A stretch of 64,000 bases of DNA from Kryptolebias marmoratus (Eukaryota; Chordata; Actinopteri; Cyprinodontiformes; Rivulidae), in NCBI RefSeq assembly GCF_001649575.2, contig NC_051439.1, positions 3,737,904-3,801,903 of the forward strand. The letters run 5' to 3'. The position numbers and the translations under genes are program-made. The notes below the pieces were generated by a model that saw only the letters and a list, made by a program, of their open reading frames with translations, searched no databases and had not been told where the DNA came from. Below, one piece after another: positions 45,355 to 57,909 of the stretch (position 1 is its first letter; each line of letters begins with the position of its first letter).

Positions 45355-45735
45355 ATTCATTTGTCATGTTAGCAAAATATCTCTTGAAGTTTACTTTTTA
45401 ATATCTCATGATGAATTTCAATGAAACTCTTAGAAAATAATCCCTGGATGTACATCTGCAGCTGATTACCTTTTAGAGTTAAACCCCAAGCTAGCTGACA
45501 TCAGCTCCCCGCGACCCAGAAAGGAAAAGCTGATCGAGAATGGATGGGTGGAGTGTAAATACATCTTACAAGAGCATGTAATATCAAATGAGATGTAACT
45601 GTATTTACAAGGTTTGACCAAAACAGCTTTAACTCCATCCCTTTGCATCATAAAATCATCTTAGTTTAACTCTCTGCATTGAAGGATGGCAGGTGATATG
45701 CATTTTTGGAATTTAGGAATGCTAAGCCTTTAGGT
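45355..45735 (-). repeat. Palindrome-headed repeat, antisense, interrupted by SINE piece
   Basis: GTTAGCAAAATATCTCTTGA starts the antisense body. A SINE-like fragment (ATCAGCTCCCCGCGACCCAG) sits at 45488-45553. The body resumes with GTTTGACCAAAACAGC and ends GGCAGGTGATATGCATTTTT...GGAATGCTAAGCCTTTAG, the reversed palindromic head. Confidence 0.65.
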
Positions 45736-46754
45736 AAACAATGACATCATATCTTTAGAGTTTGCTTGCATTTGCAAATTTCTCTAATTAGTCTTGTTTA
45801 ATGTTCTAACCAGCCATTCTGTATCGTCATCTTCCAACAAGCTTTACATTAGAGTTCTTGTTGCACTTTTTATTAAAGGACAGTTGTCCTAATTAAAGTT
45901 TCTAGTATTCTGCGTTGGTGGACAGAAACTGACCTATGGTTTGTGTTACAACTTTCATACTGTACTCTTTGTGTAGTTAAAAAAAACAGGGTCTCGTGAT
46001 ATTTATGCCTGAACACTGCTGGAAAACCGATCAGCTTGTCTTTTATCCAGAATCCATGAATGCCAGGGAACATCAGTTTGCACTCAAAACATCATTAATC
46101 ATTCAGCGTTTGTGTCTGTTTGTATTTCCATAAACTGACATAAATCTGATTCAGCAACTGTGAAGAACTGGCTGGGGCTGCAACTGAATGCAATTTATAG
46201 GGTTAGTTTTTAATATTAAAACCAGACTGCGTCGCAACAGTAGTAATGCTGGCATTGCTTCATATTGAGAGAGTTGTTTCTTTTTGCTTCAGGCTCTATT
46301 TCAAATCATTTCTTTTGTTCATTAATCGTCAGCTTTTATGCAACAGCAACCCCAATGATGCACACAAAGTTTAAAAGAATAAAAAAAAACCTCTATTTGT
46401 GACTCTGATTGTTTATTTTTTCACCTATTTTAACAGGTCACAGAACCACTGTGGGGTTCTTTGACCTGTTACAGAACAGTGTATCAAGACAATCCGGACA
46501 GTATGTGAGCTGTGATTTAACGCAGAACTTCTCTTATGGTGTACATGATCCAGTTCAAGCAGCTGAATCTCAGCAAGGCATCTGGATGTTGCTTCGACGA
46601 AAAGTGGCAGCAGACATAAATGGATTCTGACAAAGCTTAACTTTCAAGTAGATCCATTCTGGAGTGTTTCCAGCCTCGCTGATATCCAGGAAAGTCTGAC
46701 TGCATATGGGCTCATTTTTACTGAAGATATAATATTGTTCATATACAGCCATGA
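45736..46754. other. Intergenic, nothing recognised
   Basis: No supportable gene or repeat. Confidence 0.45.
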
Positions 46755-47115
46755 GCTGGAACCTTAATGGTTGTGTTTCCTAAGGTCAGTTAGCTGTGGC
46801 GGGCATCTTGAATTGGGTCGACAACAGAAGTTAATTGGTTGTAGATTTACATCCAATGATTTCTTTCTGAGAGTTCTGTTAACATCTGTTCAGTGGTTTG
46901 TGAGATATTTTGCTAACAGAGAGTCAGAGTTGACTCCAACAGTTGATGTCAAATTATTAAAGACAGATCTCACGTGATCAGTTAGTGCTCACAGTTGGGA
47001 TGACTCTCAGCTACCACACACCAAATTTCAGCTCAGTACCTGGAAAATTGACCAAGTTATGGGTATTTTTGTGTTTGCTAATGTTGAGCAAAACATCATC
47101 GCCTTTTTGCCTTCG
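46755..47115 (+). repeat. Palindrome-headed repeat, sense, headless
   Basis: GTCAGTTAGCTGTGGCGGGC, GTTTGTGAGATATTTTGCTA and a partial second module (GGGATGACTCTCAGCTACCA), ending CCTTCGGCAGCAGGTTATAA. Confidence 0.65.
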
Positions 47116-47374
47116 GCAGCAGGTTATAATAAGTTTAACATAACAGACACTGTAACCCACGATGCAGAAACTATATGAATGAAATTTAGTGAAATTCATC
47201 AGCAAGGTGGGACAGGGTCAAAGAAGCTTTGCAGGTTCCATGTTTTGCCTAATTCTGTTGATAGATTTTATGATTTTATCTGCCCCACTCTGAACATTTT
47301 ACAGTGCGATGGCATCAGATAAAACAAATTAATTGTCACTTGCTTCCTTGTGGTGAAAGGGCAGTGTTTGCTTC

Positions 47375-47640
47375 TGTTATTCAGTCACTTTTACTGAAAC
47401 TGAGCTATAAACTGGTGTGGTAGTAGCTGAGGGTCATTCACAAAGCATACTCCAAGTGCATCTCTTGAGATCTTGCAATATTGCATGAGACCATGCATAG
47501 CATATTATACCAGGTTTGACCAAAATGGCTATAACTCTATCCCATCCCATCAAAAGATGATCTTAGTTTAAAACTAAATGAAAGGTCGTGAAAGGTGGTG
47601 AGAGATATGCATTTCTTCCAAAAAATGCCAGATCTTTAGT
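47375..47640 (-). repeat. Palindrome-headed repeat, antisense
   Basis: GTGGTAGTAGCTGAGGGTCA, CAGGTTTGACCAAAATGGCT and end GAGATATGCATTTCTTCC...ATGCCAGATCTTTAG, the reversed head. Confidence 0.65.
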
Positions 47641-48939
47641 TTGTGAATTGCTATAAGATCATAAAACTTGTGTGTGAGCAGAGTCATTCATAATGGTGAT
47701 CTGTGGCGAAAAATAAAAGTTGTTCTGATTACATTGAGGCAAATTAAAAACTGAAAAACTAATAAATTAGTTCAGGGACCGCGTAGTATTCAACCCTTTT
47801 TGTCCTTTAAATTGTGAATTGAACAGAAATGCTATCTAAGGTATGAGAGGTGTTGGGGGAGTACTTCCCCTGTATTGTTGTATTGTTAAAGAATTAATAA
47901 AAGGCAGTCTCATGGTGCATTTTTGCAATGTGTTTTTAGTTTTTGGACCCCCCCCCCCCTCCCAAAAAACAAACAAACAAACAAACATACAAACAAAAAA
48001 CTAAAACAAACAAAAACTATTCAATAGACCCAAAACATTCCTGGGAAACAAAAACTTCTTCAGAAGGTTTTGCTCCAGCTATAAGTGACCGTTAAGAGGA
48101 AACTAATGAGTCATCCCCATCATAAACTCTTATAAAGACTTTCCTAAATACTGAATAGATCCTTTTTTAGAACAGCTTTTTATTCCAGCTGGTGAAGCCA
48201 TAAAATCCTGTGGTTTTCCCCTGATCAGTTTTCACTGGATCCAAATAAAATAAAGGTTCTTGTGGTCGGGGGAGTTTTACACCACATTTCTGGTAGCCTT
48301 ACCAACCTTGTGCAGAAACAGTCCAGCAAATAATCAAGCCCAAACGGCATGTTATTCCAGTAATTAGTGTGGATCTTTCTTGAGTATTTGCATTTGATGT
48401 AGGTTTTCCTACTTCTCTCCTTCACCATCATGGATAAAATTTTCTAAAGCCTAATTTCTGCTTGAACCTAAAAGGACAGAGGCTGTCCAAAATCCTATTT
48501 AAGTCAAGGAAGTTTAAAATAACATGGAATGTTTTTGTCTGAGAAAGCCACATTTCCATGGTTACCGCCTCTCAATAACACAAACAGGCTTCGAGTCGAC
48601 TGCCGGGCCAGGCAAATAAAAGGTGGGAGCAGAAAAAATGTTTTCCCAAGTGATGGGTTCTGGAGAGTCTCTGTGGTGGGCGTTCATTATGTGGGAACGC
48701 TTTGTGACCACTGAAGGAGTCTGTGAAATAACATCAGTAACAGATGGGGTCTTTGCAGGCTAAATGAAAAGAATCCTGTCGATGCCTGCTTATTTTTATC
48801 TGCTTTTCATTTTCTAACTTTATTGTAGAATCATCTATAATCTGCAAGCAGTCTAAATCCTTTGACTTTTAGATCACAAGATGCAAGAATCACTAAAGTA
48901 TTTAAAGAAACTGCATTTTCTGCAAAGATACAGTGAATG
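47641..48939. other. Intergenic with poly-C and CAAA-rich tract
   Basis: A C-run at 47948-47960 precedes an imperfect (CAAA)n stretch to about 48025. No gene is recognised. Confidence 0.45.
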
Positions 48940-49367
48940 CTGACAGCTGACTGACTGCTGATACTGAAATATTAAAGCAAAAAGAAGCAAAATGTTAGCT
49001 AATCGCTAAAAAAGCCAAATGCTACCCCAAAGTAGCTAAATACTACCTAAATGTAGCAAAATGCTTGCTAAAAGTAACAAAATACTAGCTAAAACTAGAC
49101 TAACTAAAAGCTAAATGCAGTAAAAGATTAGCTCAAAGCTAAAAATAGCAAAAGGCTAGCTAAAAACTAACAACAGTAAAACAGTACCTAAAAGCTAAAA
49201 CAAGCAAAATGCTAACATGAAACAACAAAATGTTTGATTAAAGTGGCAAAAGGCTAGCTAAAAGCAACAAAACACTAGCCAAAACTTAGAAGTAACTAAA
49301 GGCAAGCTAACGTCTAAAATGAGCAGAATGGTAGCTAAAAACTAAAAGGAGGGTCAGAAGTGTTGGG
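48940..49367 (+). repeat. GCTAAAAG/TAGCAAAA array element, copy 2 (left part)
   Basis: Left flank GCTGACTGACTGCTGATACT, then diverged AGCTAAAAGTAGCAAAATGC-type units to about 49350. It is interrupted at 49368 by an LTR-like element and resumes with its right flank at 49815. Confidence 0.7.
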
Positions 49368-49814
49368 ATTTGAGTTTTTTGTTATTTGTTATTATTTTTG
49401 TTATTTTTTGGTAATCTTTTTTTTTTCATTATGTTCTGTATTTGAGATCTGTCATTCTGTTTCCTTCATAGGTTCTGTGTGTTTCTAAGTTATTTGTTTC
49501 ATACTTGTGTTCAGTTTTGTTCTCTAGGTTTTACTCCCTGTGCCTCCCTGTGTTATCTGCCACCTTCTCCCTCAGTCAGTACTTTTCTATGTCAGTGTGC
49601 CACACCCATGCTCACCTGTTCCTGGTTTATAATTACTCACCTGTGTCAAATTCTTCATTAGTCCCAGTCTATATATTCTGTTTTCTTGCTTTCTATTGTT
49701 GGTTTAATGCCACACTCAGGCAATCTCCTTGTGATCCTCTCTTTGGCTTTTGTTATTAGTTTGTTTTGCTGCAATGTCAGCCTTTTGTTTTTGTTTATAA
49801 TTAAATTATTTTTT
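49368..49814 (+). mobile_element. Solo-LTR-like or SINE-like element, copy 2
   Basis: Begins TGTTGGGATTTGAGTTTTTT, matching TGTTATGATTTGAGTTTTTG of the 41070 copy, and has a similar pyrimidine-rich body with CACCTGTTCCTGGTTTATAA. The right end is decayed. It sits inside a GCTAAAAG element. Confidence 0.45.
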
Positions 49815-49930
49815 TTATAGAAAAAATATTTTCAAAGTTACAAAAACCTAAAGTCATAGCACCTATCTTCTGTATTAGCTGAAATTCTTTGATATATAAA
49901 TGGCTAAAATAGCATAAAGTATTACTTAGT
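49815..49930 (+). repeat. GCTAAAAG element copy 2, right flank
   Basis: TTTCAAAGTTACAAAAACCT, AAAGTCATAGCACCTATC and TTTGATATATAAATGGCTAA correspond to the right flank at 43500-43600. Confidence 0.6.
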
Positions 49931-52900
49931 TTGAAACAACCTTAGAAAAAAGAAAAGAAAAGCGATGTCATTGTCAAATCATCATTCACTCATTTAAGGT
50001 CCCAAATACCAATACTAGTATGTCGTACCACGTACACAGAATTTGCCAAAAAACAGCAAGAAATTCTCCATAAACAAACTATGAAATTTTGATGACACAC
50101 ATGATAAAACCCAGTCCTCTTTGGAGCTCTACAGCTCAGTCATACTTCACAGTAGAAATATAGATTGAAGTTTAAACGGGTCACAGAAAGTTGGGTTTTT
50201 ACATGTCCAAACTTGCATTTTGAGATCTTTAATGGGTTTTAATCAAAGTTTGTTTTGACTTTTTTTTTTTTATGGAGTGTTCAATTGATAGTTGATGTCA
50301 CACATTCTTTAAAACTGTCTAAAAATGTAAAACTTTTCCCAAAGAAACTCGTCTTACCTACAGATATTTTAGTTGAGGAGGCTCATCACAGTGGAAGGAA
50401 GGTGTCCTTGCAGTCGAGTACGCAGACACACATACAGTATACTGCTCTTGGTATGCTCATCCTTGTATGAGTGAAATAAAACAATGCTGTATATAGAGTG
50501 TAAAATGTATAACAGAAAAGCACTGCATGAGTATTTGTATGAATGAGTAAATGAGAAAGATTGTAAAACATTTTGCAGAATCTGGTGAGGTTAAAAAAGC
50601 CCTATCTATGTATGGACCATTATGTACATAAACAAATTATATATCAAAACAGGGAGTTTTGTTTTCTGCCTTATAGCAGTGAGTGACTCTCACTGCTATA
50701 AGGCTTAGGTTTTAGACTCGGGGCAGAGAATTCACAGTCAATCTTTTACAGATTCATTTATATTTTAGCTCAGAACTTCTTTAAAACAGGAAGTGAAGGG
50801 CGTGTTTAACTTGTCATAACTTCTGCATAAAACACTGCAGATTGTGTGACTGTCAGCATCTTTTGCTGCTCATGGTTCAATAATATATAAGATCTGATAT
50901 ATAGGTTTCAGACAGTGACTGTTTGTTTGAGGCTTACTTTTTAGTGTACATTCTTGCCTGCATCTCATTAATTTGATAATCAGGGAATGACAGACACAAG
51001 CATGGTTAACATGGTGACCCTAATAAGTCACTGGCACCAACTTTAATGTGTCTTTCCTGTACAGTTCATATAAATTTAGGCAGTTTCTTCTTAGCTTAGG
51101 TTATTGGAAAGTTACTTTAGCAATTTGAGCAGTAGCTGCATCAGCACCCTTTGATATTTCATCAGAAATGCACTGGGGGTTTTTGTTTTGTTTTTTATAC
51201 ACTGGCAGTTTTCAGCAACTTTGTCAGAAAATGTGTTGGGTTGAGTGCTCACCAGTTATGTATTGTCTTTACTTTCTCTGTCTACCTGTCATGTCCACTC
51301 ACTGACATTTCAGTCATCTCTCATCCTTCTCCACAGAGACTCTGTGGTATTTTAGTCCATGTGTGCCTCCTCGCCTATTTTCCATTCCAGCCTGGCAGCT
51401 GCACACTGGGTCTATTGTACACACACTGACCGGATACGCAACAATGAGGGCAGCTGCTGTGATGTAAGAGGGTGTGGCCATGAATGCAGACAGACAACCT
51501 CACATTGAAACAAGCAGTTTCACCTTGATGAAATGCATGCAAGGTTAAAGATAAATAAACAGGGTTTTGAAACAGAATAAAACTTCCCCCATTTCATCCT
51601 ATTCTATCATGTGCTTTTCCACAAGCATGCTCATATGTAGTGGTCACACATTAGCTCATTGTTTATTGTTTCTAAGTTAGTGGTGATATTTTCCACATTC
51701 ACAGACTTCCAGGGACACATATTTAAAAAATAAATTTTTTCTTACTCAGAGGGTCAATTTGCAGATTAAAAAAATCACCTAACAGGGAGTGTTTTAGCTA
51801 GTTAGAAGGTTCCCACAGTTTACTGTTGTCACTTCACAATTACATTCAATTAGTTGTGCTAAACTACAGGTCAGTGGGATTATTAAACCTAATTTTAGCA
51901 TTTGCAAAAATTAGATCACTAAAGTCATTTTAGATTAATTTATATCTAGATGTATATAAATTGTTATGTTTTCAATTTGGCAATAGATTTCCACAAGGAC
52001 ATGTACTTGCTGCCTGTGGTTTATAAAAAAGGTTGCTAAAGGTTGTTAAATTAATATCTTTCTTTTATTGTTGTTTTGTTTTGGGTTTTAATTTAAACTG
52101 AAGGATAATTATTTGTGCTAATGCAATTTTATTCAAACAACTGCAAATGATGAACATGCAAATGCTGAACATGCAAAGTCGGTTCAATTTGAATTGCAAA
52201 TAAATCTCTGCGGTATATAGAAATTGTGGCTGTCTTTATATTTCTTCTTGTTTTTTTTACTTTAAACTAAAATAATTTTTTAAGCACAAAAACAGCTTGA
52301 GAATTAGGTTGCATTTTCTTTATTATTAAATATATTACTATAATGAGAATAATTTGCCATATATTGTAACTGGTACATATTTCCTCCACTCAAGTCAAAT
52401 GTTGTTTTTTAAAGAAAAAAATTGTAAATGGTTGCCTGTTTAGTGATAAAAAAACAACCACAACATCAATATTTGAAACATTTATAATACCAAACGTAAA
52501 ATTATAAAAGAAAATTCTTTTTAAAATTTAATCCATCATAAAAGGATTACATTATCATCAGTATTATCACCTCACCTAAACTAAATCCTTAAATTACATC
52601 AGACCTAAAATAAAAGGTTAAATAAAAGCAATTAAAAAAAAAGAAAAAAGCTTTCTTTTTCAAATGCATGGCAACAAAGATTATAAAACTTTCCATACAA
52701 ACTTTTAGATCTAATTTATTTTCTTTCCTCATTCATGTGGCTCCATGAATATCATTACTGTAGATCGTAAAACACCAGTTTGCATACTGATATAAATATG
52801 CATGACGGAAACGTGTATTTAAAAGCAGAAAAACAGGAAAAGCTGACAAAAGAAGGAAAAGACTCAGGTCCGACGTGATGATTAGTGTTCGACCGTTTCA

Positions 52901-53214
52901 TTTGATCAGTTCAGCAGCTGCTTCCTCTCTGAAGGGGCTGAAGGGTGGCTGAATGCTATAAAATTGATTTTACATCAGTGATCACACAGAGACATTTTTA
53001 CTTGACATATACGTGCTTCAGAAACTGCCAAGAAGATTTAAAAAACAGTGGTGCAGAAGTTTTCATGTTCTTCTAGATTTTTAAAGATATCCATTCAAAA
53101 AATCACTCTGAGTAAAGAGTTTGCATTAACAGTTGGCAGCATATTAAAGGGGTGAGTGAAAACAAAGCTTACCCCTTTGCTATCAGTTTTATTAACAGGA
53201 TCAGTTAGCCCTGC
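49931..53214. other. Intergenic, AT-rich, mostly unrecognised
   Basis: No gene found. A perfect hairpin lies at 50668-50704. The pyrimidine-rich segment 51160-51430 has retroelement-like ending words (CCTGGCAGCTGCACACTGGG) but no clear ends. 51700-52900 is very AT-rich. Confidence 0.4.
50668..50704. repeat. Perfect 16-bp stem-loop
   Basis: GCCTTATAGCAGTGAG at 50668-50683 and its exact reverse complement at 50689-50704 flank a 5-nt loop. No run of T follows and no repeat family is recognised around it. Confidence 0.85.
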
Positions 53215-54935
53215 CATGTGCAACCCCAACTCTGGAAAAAGTTGAGACAACATGCAAAATGTAAAGAAAAAGAGAATGCAATGATTTTCAAATCTCATAA
53301 ACTCAATTTTTATTAACAACAAAGCATATTTGTTGTTTTTTTTGGTTTCTCCCTTCTGCAGGGGTCACCACAGCGAGCTAATTCGCTCTAAAGATTTGTC
53401 AGCCCTTATACGCAGGATGCCCTTCCCGACACAACCTATGTTTGAACCTGTAGCTTTGAGATTATGAAGCAGCAGCACTGACCACTGACCTACTGTGACC
53501 CCCACAATAAAATATGGCCAATATAATTTTTAGGAATAAAGAAGGTAATTTTTAAGTTTATGGCAGGAACACCTCAAAAATATTGGGATGGGCAACAAAA
53601 GGCTGTAAAAGTAAGTAGAATGAATAAGAATCCTAGGGGAGCATTTTGCTACAAATTGGATTAATTGGCAACAGGTCAGCAAGAAGATTGGGCATAAAAA
53701 GAGCATTTTACAGAGGCTGAACCTCTCAGAAGTAAAGATGGGCAGAGGTTTAATTTCAGTTCAGTTCAGTTTATTTATATTGTGTAGTGCCAATTTACAA
53801 CAAGCCTGCAAAAAAATTGTGTCTAAAAATAGTGGAACCATTTCAGAATAGTGTTCCTCAAAAAAACTTGGTAAGACTTTGAATATCCCATCATCTACAA
53901 TTCATAATATAATTAAAAGATTTCAAAAATCTGAAGAAACCTCTGAGCTCAAAGAAAGACTGAAAGTCAGTACTGGATGTCTGTGATCTTGGGGCCTTCA
54001 GGGGCCACTGCATTAAAACCAGGTCTGATTCTGTTCTGGACATCACTGCATGGACTCAGGAACACTTCCACAGATCATTGTCTGTAAACACAGTTCACTG
54101 TACCATCCACTAATGCTGCTTAAAGCTCTATCAGGCAAAGAAGAAGCCAGATGTGAACACCATCCAGAAACACTGCTGTCTTCTCTGGACCAAAGCTCAT
54201 TTAAAGGGGGGACAGAGGAGAACTGATCTGTGGTCAGACGAATCAAAATCTAAAATTCATTTTAGAAACCACAGATTCCCCATCCTCCAAACTAAAGAGG
54301 AAAGGGACCATCTGGCTGTTATCAGTGCACAGTTTAAAGGCTTGCCTCACTGATGGTATGTGGGTGCACTAGTACCACGGGCAGCTTACACATCTGGAAA
54401 GGCACCATCAATGTAGAGAAGTATATACAGGTTTAGGAACAACATGCTCCTATCCAAATGATGTGTTTTTCAGAGAAGGCCTTATATTTTTCAGCGGGAC
54501 AGTGTTAAACCTCAGACTACATCCATTACAGCATGTTTTCAGAGCAGAAGAGTCCGGGTGCTGAACTGACCTGCCTGCAGTCCAGATCTCACAGCAATTA
54601 AAAACATTGGACACATAATGAAACAAAACCTCCAGCAGCTGCTCTTCTCAGCTCCTAGATGTTTACAGACTGATGGTAAAAGAAGAGGAGATGCTTCACA
54701 GGGGAAACATGGACCTGGAACATCTTTGAGATGTGTTGCTGCCATCAAATTAAAAATAATCTTATTTTGTCTAGAAATTTACAATTTTTTAAATCTAAAC
54801 ATTTAACGTGTTTATGATGTTGTATTGTGAATAAAATGTTTATGAGATTTACAAATCATTACATTCTGTTTTTTTATTTACAGTTTACACAACGTCCTAA
54901 TTTTGTCAGAATTGGGATTTTAAATGTGAGATAAA
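53215..54935 (+). mobile_element. Tc1/mariner-like transposon with long inverted ends, dead
   Basis: The left terminus, CCCCAACTCTGGAAAAAGTT followed by GAGACAACATGCAAAATGTA and ending near CAAATCTCATAAAC, is mirrored at 54828-54925 (GTTTATGAGATTTACAAATC through AGAATTGGGATTTT). The interior holds broken transposase: WTKAHLKGGQRRTDLWSDES near 54190, a QRDSVKP block near 54500, and NWPACSPDLTAIKNIGHIMK near 54570, where the expected catalytic Glu of the IEN motif reads Lys. Frameshifts and a nested repeat (53335-53515) complete the decay. Sister copies are at both window ends. Confidence 0.7.
53335..53515 (+). repeat. Fish repeat nested in the Tc1-like element
   Basis: TGCAGGGGTCACCACAGCGA, CGCAGGATGCCCTTCCCGAC and ACCACTGACCTACTGTGACC match a common fish repeat; related to 36583-36790. 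Confidence 0.55.
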
Positions 54936-56379
54936 TTTACACTGGATAAGGACAGCTGGCTTCTTTAGGTTACAGAGAACAGTAAAAAGCTGAGCCCCTT
55001 TTACCAAAAGCATGATAAAAATCTTTTCATTGTGGGCTTGTTTGGCCCTCAGGGACCAGCAGGAGGGAGGGATACAAAGGTTTCAGAGCTGAGGCGAAGG
55101 GAGGGAAGCTTTTGGCTCCGGGCCCCCACAGTGGCAGCCTGCCATGGTTTCACGTCTCTCTGCTGCTGTTCTCATCAATTTGAAACAGCAGGCAGCCCAC
55201 CTGTGCTGGATGATTGTTCGTGTAAAGATGCTGGGAGTAAGAATGGAGAAAGTCTTGATCTTTGGTTAGACTGTCAGGGCAGCAAGGAGGTCCTGGGGTT
55301 CAGGTTTTCTGCTTTTTTCCTCCCCCAAACTGCTGTTAGGTTATCTTGGTCAGATTTTAAACGCAGGTCCGTCTGGTGCTGTTCAGACAGATCTGATCTG
55401 CAGCAGATACAGGAAGGGTATCTTAAGCAAAAGGATGGAGAAGTTATCACTGATTCTCACCACAAACCACAAATAAAAACAAGAGAATGCAGAGAATTTT
55501 CCCATCAGACTGTTTCAGTAAATGAAAACCCAGCAGGTGGACACAGATGGTACCGATGAGGGTGTTGGTGCTTAAGTAGTCTCTGACACCTTTTACTGAT
55601 GCACAGGATGTGATGTAACTGTACTGTTAAACCAGACTGAGTCCTTATGGAATACACGGTCCTGTAATGGGACATGTGATGTTTGATTGTTCACCTCTAA
55701 ATGGATGTTTTGGTTAACCCCTTCCTGTTCTGGGAAAACGTAAAAAAAAAGAAATTGGGAGTAATTTTAGGACCACATCAAGTAAATAACTGCATGAATT
55801 CTGAGTCAACATCCACAGTAATGTTTTCCTGCTTTTTCTTTTACTTTTGTGTGTTTTTAGCAAACTTAACACTTTTGCATACTTGGTGTTATTTTAGCCA
55901 TTCATATTTTCGTCTTGGCTCACTTCCGGCCCTTTTGCCACAGGGGAGGGAGAACTCAGAAAATTTACCCTTTAAGGATGACGCCCAAAGGAACTAGAGT
56001 TTAACTATTTATTCTAATAAGGCGTAGATTTAGTACAAGACCAGCGCAGGGACTTAGATCTGCAGCATCTTATGGATGACACAGATGAAGCCCCGAACTA
56101 AGGAAGTGTCAACTCAGATCCTAGGCTCCGCCCGTCACAGAGGGGCGAGCACAGCCTCACATCATATCAGTAATTTTACTATGTGGCTTTATCTGGTTCA
56201 AACAAGTGAATCTGTGGGCGTAATGAAACCTTGGCATGTAAGCATGTGGCAGCTAATGGAAGATGGTTTTCAATATGGCAAAAGTTTCAAGACAGCGATA
56301 AAAAGCTGTCGAGCAACTGATTTACCCCTCTAACGCTTAATTTTACTTTAGGATGTGTCTAACAATATAACAAGACATT
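54936..56379. other. Intergenic with an unassigned 175-codon frame
   Basis: The plus frame 55032-55559 starts MGLFGPQGPAGGRDTKVSEL and runs 175 codons without a stop. It has no recognised domain, signal peptide or membrane segment, no repeat identity, and no obvious splice sites. It is longer than most chance frames here but composition alone may explain it. Not called a gene. Confidence 0.35.
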
Positions 56380-56840
56380 CAACTCATTTAGGAAATGGTG
56401 CTATGACTTTTGGGTTTTGTAACATTGATACCATTCGAACTAATAAATTATTTTTATAAATACTTTCCCTATAGAAATACATTAAGATCTCTTCAACTCC
56501 ATCAAAAAAAATTCTCTTTGAAATCTGTTTTAGCATACTTGCTTTGTCTTATCATACTTTTAGCTAGCCTTGCTACTTGTAGCTTTTAGCTATTGTGCTG
56601 CTACTTGTAGTATTTAGCTAGGATTTTGCTACTTTTATCTTGCTTTTACCTACTTTCAGCTTTAAGCAAACTGTTTGCTGTCTTTAGCTGGTGTTTTGCT
56701 ACTTCTATCTTTTCGGTTGTGTTTTGGTATTTTTAACTAGTTTTGCTACTTTTGGCTGTTAGCTGCTGTTCTGCTTCTTTTAGTTTTAACGACTCAGTTT
56801 CAGCTTCTTCAGCACGTTTCAGCAGTCACTCAGCCCTCAG
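56380..56840 (-). repeat. GCTAAAAG/TAGCAAAA array element, copy 3, antisense
   Basis: Plus sequence shows TTTTAGCTAGCCTTGCTACT, GTAGCTTTTAGCTATTGTGC and related units at 56555-56790. The left side carries the reversed right flank (CTATGACTTTTGGGTTTTGT). The right side carries the reversed left flank (CAGTTTCAGCTTCTTCAGC). Confidence 0.65.
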
Positions 56841-57194
56841 CGTTCACATTATATTTTCACAAAAAAAGTTTTTCCTCTGGTTGACTTTGGTTTCACTTCA
56901 AAGTAAAAAGGGGACTTTTTGTCTTTAAATATATGCCGGTGGATGACTATCAGCAGGAAAAGACGATCACATCACAGCCTGATGTTTTGCAACTCCTTGT
57001 TCAAATTTGAAAATGTAAACAAATATTTTTCACATTTTCTTCCGAAAGTATTTTCAAGCACTTTATCAAAAACATCTCCACATAAAGAAAAGGAATTCTG
57101 ACTGATATTTCTTTCTCACTCACATCATTATCAAACATCTAAGTCCACTCGATTTTGAAGATTTTTTTTGTTTTCTGTTGTGCCTTAAATTAGC
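56841..57194. other. Intergenic, nothing recognised
   Basis: No supportable features. Confidence 0.45.
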
Positions 57195-57350
57195 CTCGGA
57201 AACTCTAAAAGTTAAAAGCCTAGGGTTCCTTTAAGAAATGCATATCACCCGCTGCTTTTCATGCCAAAGTTTTAACTTGAGAGGTTCGTATGATGAGAAG
57301 AGACTTAGTTATAGGCCGTTTGGGTCAAACCTTGTAAGAATAAGAAGGTT
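57195..57350 (+). repeat. Palindrome-headed repeat, head only
   Basis: AAAGCCTAGGGTTCCTTTAA, GAAATGCATATCACCCGCTG and GGTCAAACCTTGTAAGAATA. The body is missing. Confidence 0.6.
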
Positions 57351-57909
57351 TTAGTTTAAAACTCAACACAACACATTTTAGGTGGAAAGCAGAAAAAGTA
57401 AAATGTCTGTGATGTTTTGAGTTGAAACACAGGTTTTCTGTACATCTTTACAACTTTCACAGCAAGCGACCTCTGATCACGGCCATGGGATGGATGCTTT
57501 TAGGACAGCCTGCCAAATAAAGCAAGTAAGAGATCCCTGGAGATTTGTCCAGTTTCCATTAACGTGACCATCTGTTAGATATGTTGCGTTCATGGAAGTA
57601 TGTAGGTTCTATTTAGGGAGTACGATGGTGGAAATATTATTTTATGATGTGACACAAAGTCATATTTCCCTCAGTGATGAAGAATTGGTCCCAGCAAAGA
57701 GCCAAAAAGAGACTGGTATGCTTTTATTAAAAAAAGCGATAGTCATAAAAAATATTTCAACACCAGATGAATAATTACATCAGCTGAAATCCTCTTTTTA
57801 AATTTAACTCTAACAGTAGCTTTCAAAGAGTTTGATGGTTCTTCTGCAGCTGCACAGCATTGTGTTTTAAACATTTTATTATTTTGTTCTCTTGCAAAAT
57901 GTCCTAATA
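57351..57909. other. Intergenic, nothing recognised
   Basis: No supportable features. Confidence 0.45.
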
